Positions 4,555 to 10,599 of a stretch of 10,599 nt of DNA are shown in pieces (position 1 is the first letter of the stretch; each line of letters begins with the position of its first letter). Source of the stretch: JAHFPN01 sp036559465 (GTDB lineage: Bacteria; Pseudomonadota; Alphaproteobacteria; Rhizobiales; Xanthobacteraceae); the NCBI GenBank assembly GCA_036559465.1, contig DATBTC010000118.1, forward strand, positions 1-10,599. Reading direction: 5' to 3'. The notes beneath the pieces were generated by a model that had not been told where the DNA came from, ran no database searches, and saw only the letters and a program-made list of their open reading frames with translations. A program made the translations under genes and the position numbers.

Positions 4555-7470
4555 ATGCGGGCCGCGTCCGGGGGTTCGCACTTGCGGTTCGTTCGTATTG
4601 TACTTGCGTTAGCGGCGCTCCTCGCCCCGGCCGGCGTGCTGCCGGCATTTGCGGTCGAAGCAATCGCGGTGCGACTCAAGACTCCCGCTTTCGATGTCCT
4701 GCCGCAGACCGAGCGCTACACCACCGATGCCGACAAGCTGCAGGTTTCGATCGCACCCGGCCCCGACGGCATCGTGCGCCGGATCGAAGTGCGCGCGCGC
4801 ACGCCGCAAGGTACGACCAACTGGGCGGTGTTCGCGCTCGCCAACAACACCGACGAGCAGGTCGATCGGCTGATCGTGGCGCCGCACTATCAAATGGCGG
4901 GCTCGGGCCTGTTCTGGCCCGACCTCGGCACGACGCGCATCCAAGCCGTGACTCCGAGCCAAGGCTTCCGGCCGGAGCGCCAACCGGCGATCGGCGCCGA
5001 CGTATTCCTCGTCACGCTCGATCCGGGCACGACGATCACCTTCGTCGCCGAGCTCAGTTCGGGATTGCTGCCGCAGCTCTATCTTTGGGAACCGGAAGCC
5101 TACAAGGGTAAGGTCAACAGCTTCACGCTCTATAACGGCATCGTCATCGGCATTGCCGGCTTGTTGGCGCTCTTCCTCACGATCCTGTTCGTGGTGAAGG
5201 GATCGATCATGTTCCCGGCCGCCGCCGCGCTCGCCTGGGCGGTGCTCGGCTATATCGGCGTCGATTTCGGATTCTGGGCCAAGGTGTTCGGACTGACGCC
5301 CGCGACGGAACAATTCTGGCGCGCGGCTGGCGAAGCGATCCTGGCCGCGACGCTCATCGTCTTCATCTTCGCCTATCTCAATCTGGCGCGCTGGAATGTG
5401 CGTTATTCGCACGTAGCGGTGGGCTGGCTGGTCTTCCTCGCGCTCCTTGTGGCGCTCGCGTTCATCGATCCGGCGATCGCCGCCGGCATCGCGCGAATCT
5501 CGTTGCTAGCGGTCGCGCTCCTTGGCTTCGGTCTCGTCGTGTATCTGGCGACCCACAATTTCGATCGCGCGGTGCTGCTGATTCCGACCTGGTTCCTGTT
5601 CACGGTATGGGTGATCACCGCCGGCTTCGCGGTCGCGGGCGTGCTGACCAACGACCTGATCGGCCCGGCACTGCTTGGCGGCCTGGTGCTGATCGTGATG
5701 CTGATCGGCTTCACCGTGATGCAGCACGCCTTCGCCGGCGTCGGCGCCGACGGCATCGTCAACGATCTGGAGCGGCGCGCGCTCGCGCTCACGGGCGCCG
5801 GCGACCTGGTCTGGGATTGGGACGTGGACCGCGACCAGATCTATACGAGCGCCGAGGCCGAGCAATTGCTGGGCCTCAAGCGCGGCACTCTGGAGACCGC
5901 GGCCGCGGGCTGGCTCGAATATTTGCACCCGTCCGATCGCGACGGCTTCCGTATGGCGCTCGATAGCGTCCTCGAGCAGCGGCGCGGCCGCATCACGCTC
6001 GAGTTCCGCCTGCGCGGCGAGGACGGTCATTATCGCTGGTTCACGCTGCGCGCACGGCCCGTGGTCGGCACCGACGGCGAGGTACTGCGCGTGGTCGGCA
6101 CTATTACCGACATCACCGAGCAGAAGGTCGCCGAGGAGCGACTGCTGCACGACGCGGTACACGACAACCTCACGGGGCTGCCGAACCGTGAGCTGTTCTT
6201 CGACCGGCTCGATGCCGCAATCGTATTCGCGCGGACCGACGAGCACATGCGGCCGACCGTGATGGTCATCGATCTCGACCGTTTCAAGCAAGTCAATACG
6301 AGTGTCGGCATGGCAGTCGGCGACTCGATCCTGCTGACCGTCGCGCGTCGGCTCGGCCGGTTGCTCAAGCCGCAGGATACGCTGTCGCGCATCGGCGGCG
6401 ACCAGTTCGGGCTGATCCTGCTATCGGAGCGCGATCCGCAGCGCATCACGGCCTTCGCCGACACGATCCGGCGCACATTGCGTGCGCCCATCGGCTTCGG
6501 CGAGCGGCAGATTTTTCTTACCGCCTCGATCGGCCTCGTGCTGGTGGACGGCCAGACGCGCCGCCGCGAAGAGGTGCTGAAGGACGCGGAGCTGGCGATG
6601 TATCACGCCAAACGCTCCGGCGCCGACAAGATCGAGGTGTTCAAGGCAGCGATGCGGTCGCAAAAGATCGACCGGCTGACGCTGGAATCGGATCTGCGGC
6701 GCGCGCTCGAGCGCGAGGAAGTGACGATCCTCTACCAGCCGGTGATCCGGCTGGAGGACCGCACCATCGCCGGCTTCGAGGCGCTGATGCGCTGGAACCA
6801 TCCGAGGCTCGGGCGGCTGGGTCCGTCGGAGTTCATCCCGATCGCCGAGGAAACCGGCCTGATCGTCGATCTCGGACATTTCGTGCTCGAGCGCGCCGCG
6901 CGTCAGCTCGTGCTGTGGCAGCGCGCGATGCCCGGCGTAGTGCCGATCTTCACCAGCGTGAACATCTCGTCCCGCCAGCTGCTGCGTCACGATCTGATCC
7001 AGGACGTGAAGGCGGTGCTGGCGCGCAATCTGTGCGCGCCTGGGACGCTTAAGCTCGAGCTCACCGAATCCCTCATCATGGAGAACCCGGAGCTCGCTGC
7101 GCAAATGCTTCAGCGCATCCGCGAGCTCGGCGCCGGGCTAGCGCTCGACGATTTCGGCACCGGATATTCCTCGCTCGCTTATCTGCAGCGCTTTCCCTTC
7201 GACACGATCAAGATCGACCAGCAATTCGTACGCGGCACCGGCAAGGGACCGCGGCCGGTGATTCTGCGCTCGATCATCGCGCTAGCGCACGATCTCGGCA
7301 TGGCGACGGTCGCCGAAGGCGCGGAGACGGACTCCGACGCTGTCGAGCTGTTCCAGCTCGGTTGCGAATTCGCACAGGGCTATGCGTTCGGTGAGCCGAT
7401 GACCGCCGACGAAGCGATGCGGTTGGTCGCGCCGGAACTGCCACCCGAGAAACGCGCGAAAGCCAGCTGA
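4555..7470 (+). CDS. Membrane sensor c-di-GMP phosphodiesterase: 7TM - PAS - degenerate GGDEF - EAL
   Basis: The protein is 971 residues from ATG 4555. An earlier in-frame ATG (4363) lies inside the preceding gene and reads nonsense up to 4555. Residues 1-33 are a signal peptide (cut near AFA). Residues 34-190 are periplasmic, and seven membrane helices follow (about 193-390), in the style of 7TMR-DISM receptors. A PAS domain spans about 405-525, GGDEF 530-695 and EAL 705-955. The GGDEF domain is altered: the signature is GGDQF (614-618), the usual ND..GH reads NTSVGM (581-586), and the RxxD inhibitory site reads KPQD (605-608). Cyclase activity is therefore doubtful. EAL keeps the expected residues: E742 of EALMRW, N803, ELTES (835-839), DDFGTGYSSL (865-874), K886, E921 and Q941. 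It probably hydrolyses c-di-GMP to pGpG at the inner membrane under control of a periplasmic or membrane signal. The ribosome site is weak. Confidence 0.9.
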   Translation: MRAASGGSHLRFVRIVLALAALLAPAGVLPAFAVEAIAVRLKTPAFDVLPQTERYTTDADKLQVSIAPGPDGIVRRIEVRARTPQGTTNWAVFALANNTDEQVDRLIVAPHYQMAGSGLFWPDLGTTRIQAVTPSQGFRPERQPAIGADVFLVTLDPGTTITFVAELSSGLLPQLYLWEPEAYKGKVNSFTLYNGIVIGIAGLLALFLTILFVVKGSIMFPAAAALAWAVLGYIGVDFGFWAKVFGLTPATEQFWRAAGEAILAATLIVFIFAYLNLARWNVRYSHVAVGWLVFLALLVALAFIDPAIAAGIARISLLAVALLGFGLVVYLATHNFDRAVLLIPTWFLFTVWVITAGFAVAGVLTNDLIGPALLGGLVLIVMLIGFTVMQHAFAGVGADGIVNDLERRALALTGAGDLVWDWDVDRDQIYTSAEAEQLLGLKRGTLETAAAGWLEYLHPSDRDGFRMALDSVLEQRRGRITLEFRLRGEDGHYRWFTLRARPVVGTDGEVLRVVGTITDITEQKVAEERLLHDAVHDNLTGLPNRELFFDRLDAAIVFARTDEHMRPTVMVIDLDRFKQVNTSVGMAVGDSILLTVARRLGRLLKPQDTLSRIGGDQFGLILLSERDPQRITAFADTIRRTLRAPIGFGERQIFLTASIGLVLVDGQTRRREEVLKDAELAMYHAKRSGADKIEVFKAAMRSQKIDRLTLESDLRRALEREEVTILYQPVIRLEDRTIAGFEALMRWNHPRLGRLGPSEFIPIAEETGLIVDLGHFVLERAARQLVLWQRAMPGVVPIFTSVNISSRQLLRHDLIQDVKAVLARNLCAPGTLKLELTESLIMENPELAAQMLQRIRELGAGLALDDFGTGYSSLAYLQRFPFDTIKIDQQFVRGTGKGPRPVILRSIIALAHDLGMATVAEGAETDSDAVELFQLGCEFAQGYAFGEPMTADEAMRLVAPELPPEKRAKAS

Positions 7471-7475
7471 CAATT

Positions 7476-8096
7476 TCAGGCGTGTCCGGCGACGCTCGCG
7501 AGCTTGCCCGGATCGATGCCGATCTTGCGCATGGCCTGATTGTATTTGTCCTCGGTATTCGGTCCGAACAGAAGCTCCGAATCGGCGTCGCAGTTCAGCC
7601 AGCCATTGGCCTGGATCTCGTTCTCGAGCTGGCCAGGCGCCCAGCCGGCATAGCCGAGCGCAAGCACCGCGCTTGCCGGCCCCTTGCCGCGCGCGATCGC
7701 TTTGAGAATGTCGAGCGTCGCCGTGAGGCAGATACCCTTCTCGATCGGCAGGGTCGAGTTCTCGATGAAAAAATCCGCGGTGTGCAGCACGAAGCCGCGC
7801 CCGGTCTCGACCGGCCCGCCCTTGAGCACGCGCACCGCGTCGGCCTGGTCCGGAAGCTCGATCAGGTCCGACGACGGAATGACGTCGAGCTGCACGAGCA
7901 AGTCGGGGAAGCGGATGTTCTGGGCCGGCTGATTGATGACAATGCCCATGGCGCCCTCGGACGAATGGGCACAGACATAGATCACGGCGCGAGCGAAGCG
8001 CTCGTCCTGCATCGTGGGCATGGCAACGAGAAGCTGGCCATCGAGATAGCCGGGGCCGCCCTTGGCCGTGCCGAGCTTGGTGGCGCCGATGCGCAT
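7476..8096 (-). CDS. YqgE/AlgH family protein (UPF0301, DUF179)
   Basis: This 206-residue cytoplasmic protein carries the family blocks GYLDGQLLVAMPTMQD (16-31), EGAMGIVINQP (47-57), GGPVE (93-97) and GYAGWAPGQLENEI (148-161). The family is widespread in Proteobacteria. It was once tied to alginate regulation in Pseudomonas (AlgH), but its biochemical role is not settled. ATG 8096-8094 is preferred; an in-frame TTG two codons upstream (8102) is the only longer choice, because a TAG follows just before it. No clear ribosome site is seen for either. The gene converges with the phosphodiesterase gene, with 5 bases between the stops and no terminator. It is divergent from the DsbD-like gene across 107 bases. 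Length is normal for the family. Confidence 0.93.
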   Translation of the reverse strand: MRIGATKLGTAKGGPGYLDGQLLVAMPTMQDERFARAVIYVCAHSSEGAMGIVINQPAQNIRFPDLLVQLDVIPSSDLIELPDQADAVRVLKGGPVETGRGFVLHTADFFIENSTLPIEKGICLTATLDILKAIARGKGPASAVLALGYAGWAPGQLENEIQANGWLNCDADSELLFGPNTEDKYNQAMRKIGIDPGKLASVAGHA

Positions 8097-8203
8097 ATGC
8101 AAAGACTATCGTGGATGCGTGAGGACGCAAACGCTGCTTTCGGGCGCACGCGTTCACGGGGATGTGCATGGGCCGCGAACCCTTCGCCGGTCTAGGAGAG
8201 CGC

Positions 8204-9037
8204 ATGGTTCGCCACATTTTGTTCTCGTTGATGATCGCACCCGCTTTCCTCGGCGCGGGCGATTCCGCGCGCGCGCTTGAATCACCTTGGACACAGGCGC
8301 AGCAATCGGCGGTCCGGCTGATCGCCGCCGGCCCGGCCGCGCCGGGCGATTCGCGGCTGAAGGCCGGCGTCGAGATCAAGCTCACGCGCGGCTGGCACAC
8401 CTACTGGCGCTATCCGGGCGATGCCGGCGTTCCGCCGCGCTTCGATTGGCGCGGGTCGGAGAATCTCGCCGGTGTCGATGTGCTGTGGCCGGCGCCGGAG
8501 AGAATTCTTGCCGGCGGCTCGATCTCGATCGGCTACGAGCGCGACGTGATCTTTCCTTTGCGCATTCGTCCCGCCGATCCGGCCCGGCCGGTGAAGCTCG
8601 CGCTCAAGCTCGAATACGCGGTCTGCGAGAAACTGTGCGTTCCCGCGGAAGCGCGCGTCCGGCTCGATGTACCGGCAGGCGGCGGCGCGCCGGTGCCTGC
8701 GCTCGTCGCCGCAGAGGCGAACGTGCCGCGCCGGGTGAAGCTCGACGCAGCCGGGAATCTTGCCATCGTCGGCGTGAAACTCGAGCCCGGAGCGGTGCCG
8801 CGCGTCTTGGTCACGGCGCGGGTTCCGGTCGGGCAGAAGTTCGACCTGTTCGCCGAGGGTCCCACCGAGGAGTGGGCACTGCCGGTACCGGAAAAAGTCG
8901 CGGCGGAGGCGGGTCTTGTCCGCTACGTCATCCCACTCGAAGGTGCGCCATCCGCGGCCAACCCCATTCCATCCATGCTGCGGCTCACGCTGGTCGCGGG
9001 TGAGCAGGCGATCGAGGTCGAAGCACCGCTCGACTGA
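8204..9037 (+). CDS. Secreted stand-alone DsbD alpha-domain protein (DsbD_N family)
   Basis: A 277-residue protein with a signal peptide (MVRHILFSLMIAPAFLGAG, cut near SARA at 21-24). It is therefore periplasmic, or anchored by an uncut signal. Residues 55-85 hold the DsbD/ScsB alpha-domain hallmark GWHTYWRYPGDAGVPP (63-78), and the pair VCEKLCVP has Cys141 and Cys145 as the likely redox couple. In DsbD and ScsB this domain passes electrons from a membrane domain to periplasmic partners. Here it stands alone, without the eight-helix membrane domain or the thioredoxin domain, so its electron source must be another protein. ATG 8204 has AGGAG at 8194-8198, five bases away; an in-frame ATG at 8162 has none. 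The peroxiredoxin gene follows after 63 bases with no terminator, so the two may form an operon. Exact partners are unknown. Confidence 0.87.
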   Translation: MVRHILFSLMIAPAFLGAGDSARALESPWTQAQQSAVRLIAAGPAAPGDSRLKAGVEIKLTRGWHTYWRYPGDAGVPPRFDWRGSENLAGVDVLWPAPERILAGGSISIGYERDVIFPLRIRPADPARPVKLALKLEYAVCEKLCVPAEARVRLDVPAGGGAPVPALVAAEANVPRRVKLDAAGNLAIVGVKLEPGAVPRVLVTARVPVGQKFDLFAEGPTEEWALPVPEKVAAEAGLVRYVIPLEGAPSAANPIPSMLRLTLVAGEQAIEVEAPLD

Positions 9038-9100
9038 GCCGCCGCTTCGATTAGGATAGGCCGGCCCGGAAAGCGGGCGGCATGATGCAGGGAGAGTGGA

Positions 9101-9583
9101 ATGATCAAAGTCGGTGACCGGCTTCCCCCGGCGACGTTCCGGACAGTGGTTGACGGCGCGATGAAGCCGCGCACCACGGACGAGATTTTCAAAGGCAAGC
9201 GCGTGGTGCTGATCGGCATGCCTGGCGCGTTCACGCCGACCTGCCACAAGAACCACCTGCCCGGCTTCCTCACCAATGCAGAAAAAATCATAGCCAAGGG
9301 CGTGAACCATATCGCGGTAACCGCGGTGAACGACCATTGGGTCATGCACCAGTGGAGCCAGGCTTCAGGCGGCGCCGGCAAGATCGAGTTCCTCGGCGAT
9401 CCCACCGCCGATTTCGCCAAGGCGATCGGCCTCGAATTCGACGCGACGGCAGGTCTCGGCGGCGTTCGCTCGCGGCGCTATGCGATGCTGGTCGATGACG
9501 GCGTGGTGAAGGTGCTCAACGTCGAGGAGAAGGCCGGCGTGGCCGAAATCACCAGCGCCGATAACATGATGAAGCACCTCTAG
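9101..9583 (+). CDS. Peroxiredoxin, Prx5 type, with a single cysteine
   Basis: A 160-residue thiol peroxidase that reduces hydrogen peroxide and organic hydroperoxides in the cytoplasm. The active-site block is PGAFTPTCHKNHLPGF (41-56) with peroxidatic Cys48; Thr45 and Arg126 (in VRSRRYAML, 122-130) complete the usual site. There is no other cysteine in the protein. It therefore works as a 1-Cys enzyme and needs an outside thiol, in this family commonly glutathione with glutaredoxin. The C-terminus is about normal length, with no fused glutaredoxin domain. AGGGAGAG (9089-9096) before ATG 9101 is a strong ribosome site. Its neighbour upstream is a DsbD-like redox protein on the same strand, but the two proteins act in different compartments. 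Confidence 0.93.
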   Translation: MIKVGDRLPPATFRTVVDGAMKPRTTDEIFKGKRVVLIGMPGAFTPTCHKNHLPGFLTNAEKIIAKGVNHIAVTAVNDHWVMHQWSQASGGAGKIEFLGDPTADFAKAIGLEFDATAGLGGVRSRRYAMLVDDGVVKVLNVEEKAGVAEITSADNMMKHL

Positions 9584-9613
9584 CCGCCCAGCGCGTTGCT
9601 TCCCGACCCGCCA

Positions 9614-9850
9614 TCACGCGATGATGTCGGGGAAAAGCTGATCCTCGATGCGCTGAATCTGATCGCGCAATTGCAGCTTGCGCTTCTTCAAGCGCTGAAG
9701 CTGCAGCCGATCGGCGCCGGGCACCGAGGTCAGCGCGTCGATCGCAGAGTCGAGGTCGCGGTGCTCCTGCTTGAGCCGCTCCAGCTCGCTCATCAGCTGT
9801 CGTTCTTCGTCGGCGTTCATGGCCTCCGTCGATTCGGCGCCCCCCTCCAT
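9614..9850 (-). CDS. YdcH/DUF465 family small coiled-coil protein
   Basis: A 78-residue helical protein with the DUF465 pattern: ELERLKQEHRDLDSAIDAL (22-40) followed by LQRLKKRKLQLRDQIQRIE (51-69) and the end LFPDIIA. The family forms helical hairpins and has no settled function. ATG 9850-9848 gives the length stated. An in-frame ATG at 9820-9818 (68 residues) is preceded by GGAGG and begins closer to the conserved part, so it may be the true start. The gene converges on the peroxiredoxin gene with 30 bases between the stops. It is divergent from a second member of the same family. Confidence 0.87.
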   Translation of the reverse strand: MEGGAESTEAMNADEERQLMSELERLKQEHRDLDSAIDALTSVPGADRLQLQRLKKRKLQLRDQIQRIEDQLFPDIIA

Positions 9851-9900
9851 GTCCGCGGGTCGAGTATCGCGCCGGCTTGGGTTCCGGGCAAGACGAGGAA

Positions 9901-9928
9901 GCGCCCCTTACGTTTCCTTAGGGGTCGC
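9901..9928. other. Imperfect hairpin between the two YdcH-family genes
   Basis: GCGCCCCT (9901-9908) pairs with AGGGG-T-CGC (9920-9928) with one bulged T, enclosing about 11 bases. It lies in the 172-base divergent promoter region. No T run follows on either strand, so it is not a terminator. It may be a leader hairpin or chance. Confidence 0.2.
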
Positions 9929-10022
9929 GGTGGATTAGCGCTTTGCCGCCGTACGACAGCGTCGACTTGCGGCCGGACCCATGCCAGACTTACGCGTCGC
10001 ATCCTGCATGGAGAATCGATTC

Positions 10023-10199
10023 ATGACCATTCAGGCGCTTCTCGCTGAATTGGAGCAGAAGCACAGGGCTCTCGAAATCGAACTGGAGGAGGCGCGCGTG
10101 CACCTCTCGGTCGATGATCTGAGGGTCGCCGAACTCAAGCGCCGCAAACTTTTGTTGAAGGACGAGATCGAACGGCTCAGGCATCAGCCGGTGCACTGA
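10023..10199 (+). CDS. Second YdcH/DUF465 family small protein
   Basis: A 58-residue, highly charged helical protein with the same layout as its divergent neighbour: AELEQKHRALEIELEEA (7-23) and VAELKRRKLLLKDEIERL (36-53). The shared 'LKRRKL.LKDEI' block marks it as DUF465, shorter than the other copy at both ends. Function is unknown. ATG 10023 is chosen because GGAG at 10010-10013 lies nine bases upstream and the family pattern begins there. In-frame ATGs at 10008 and 9981 would add residues unlike the family. The two genes probably arose by duplication and inversion, or are an old divergent pair. It ends 23 bases before a strong terminator. Confidence 0.82.
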   Translation: MTIQALLAELEQKHRALEIELEEARVHLSVDDLRVAELKRRKLLLKDEIERLRHQPVH

Positions 10200-10222
10200 C
10201 CGCCGACCCCGCCCCCGGATGG

Positions 10223-10256
10223 AAGCCGCCGGTCCGTCGACCGGCGGTTTCGTTTT
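10223..10256 (+). terminator. Rho-independent terminator after the second YdcH-family gene
   Basis: AAGCCGCCGGTC (10223-10234), loop CGTC, and GACCGGCGGTTT (10239-10250) form a 12-pair stem with one G-T pair, followed by CGTTTT. It lies 23 bases past the stop codon of the short DUF465 gene. Confidence 0.88.
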
Positions 10257-10599
10257 GGCACGACGCGGATCGTCGCAGGCTAAGCGAAAGCCAATAATGC
10301 TGGGTCTAGATCGTTACAATTTTAACTAATTTTTTAATGCTGAATCCGGAACCGCGTTGAGGTTGGTTACTTTTCTGCTAATTCTTTCAAGTGCTTGTTG
10401 AGTTGGAGTTGCGTTGGCGGAGTATCGCTCGAAACCTGCGTATCGGGTCAGGGCGTTGCGTAGGGTGTGTAGCCGTATGCCCGCATTTGCCGGTCGAAGC
10501 CCGGACTCGTTCCGGACCGGTCCTCTCCTCTTCATCTCATCGAGCTTACCGGCTCCGCCGCGGCAGCGGGCCACCAACGCGATGAGGTGAAAAGTGAAG
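10257..10599. other. 343-base stretch without a supported gene; AT-rich first half
   Basis: No reading frame here matches a family I know or shows the codon use of the other genes. Bases about 10290-10390 are clearly richer in A and T than the rest of the window and contain TAATGCTG twice (10295-10302 and 10335-10342), exactly 40 bases apart. Further on are a CCGGA/TCCGG hairpin (10501-10515) and the palindrome GGACCGGTCC (10514-10523). At the edge, AGGTGA (10585-10590) sits just before GTG 10594, which could be the start of a gene running off the window. The stretch is best read as a promoter region for a gene to the right, or a decayed sequence. Confidence 0.4.

Noticed and set aside
8282..9349. 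Long minus-strand open frame (355 residues) opposite the DsbD-like and peroxiredoxin genes
   Set aside because: It spans two well-supported plus-strand genes and has the Arg/His-rich composition of an antisense frame in GC-rich DNA.
10322..10337. TTAA...TTAA pair as a second CtrA box
   Set aside because: The spacing is eight bases rather than seven, and it lies in an AT-rich stretch where TTAA is expected by chance.
10326..10577. Minus-strand open frame of 83 residues, also open to the window edge
   Set aside because: It starts with TTG without a ribosome site, its third codon positions are only about half G or C where sampled, unlike the real genes, and the sequence resembles no family I know. 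It remains possible as a decayed gene.
10391..10585. Plus-strand open frame of 64 residues near the right end
   Set aside because: No ribosome site, Arg/Ser/Cys-rich composition typical of a chance frame, and no family match.

Overview
The window looks like ordinary chromosome from an alphaproteobacterium of the order Hyphomicrobiales (Rhizobiales), probably near the Bradyrhizobium/Xanthobacteraceae side. Three things point there: high GC coding sequence, a zinc-ligand-free ribosomal protein L31 of the rhizobial type, and the neighbourhood rpmE - rcdA (DUF1465) - DUF1192 - quinone oxidoreductase. This placement rests on remembered family sequences and gene order, not on a search. I see no insertion sequence, prophage, CRISPR array, tRNA or rRNA.

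Layout. Bases 1-222 hold the C-terminal end of a GNAT acetyltransferase (+), which meets tail to tail an MsbA-related ABC exporter (-, 226-2013). A short divergent promoter region with a palindrome and a leader hairpin leads to rpmE (+, 2100-2324) and its strong terminator. rcdA (-, 2379-2903) follows, encoding the adaptor that helps ClpXP degrade the cell-cycle regulator CtrA. The 319-base gap upstream of rcdA is the most interesting part of the window. It holds a perfect TTAA-N7-TTAA CtrA box, two hairpins, an exposed CCUCCC stretch and a strong minus-strand rho-independent terminator. Together these look like a CtrA-controlled small RNA of about 95 nt, or an attenuated leader of rcdA. A DUF1192 gene (-, 3223-3414) lies beyond it, divergent from a PIG3-type quinone oxidoreductase (+, 3497-4498).

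Next is a large membrane protein (+, 4555-7470) with a 7TMR-DISM-like sensor half, PAS, a degenerate GGDEF (GGDQF) and an intact EAL domain, best read as a c-di-GMP phosphodiesterase. It converges on a YqgE/AlgH-family gene (-, 7476-8096). Divergent from that are two redox genes: a secreted stand-alone DsbD alpha-domain protein (+, 8204-9037) and a one-cysteine Prx5-type peroxiredoxin (+, 9101-9583). Two small coiled-coil YdcH/DUF465 genes follow in opposite orientations (-, 9614-9850; +, 10023-10199), the second ending in a clear terminator. The last 340 bases are unusually AT-rich at first and contain no gene I can support.

How the parts connect. Most genes are unrelated housekeeping or stress functions arranged as short, often convergent units. 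The functional thread worth following is cell-cycle control: RcdA acts on CtrA, a CtrA box lies upstream of rcdA on a structured transcript, and a c-di-GMP enzyme sits nearby in an order where c-di-GMP feeds into CtrA proteolysis. The box and the RNA are visible as sequence. Their regulatory roles are inference.
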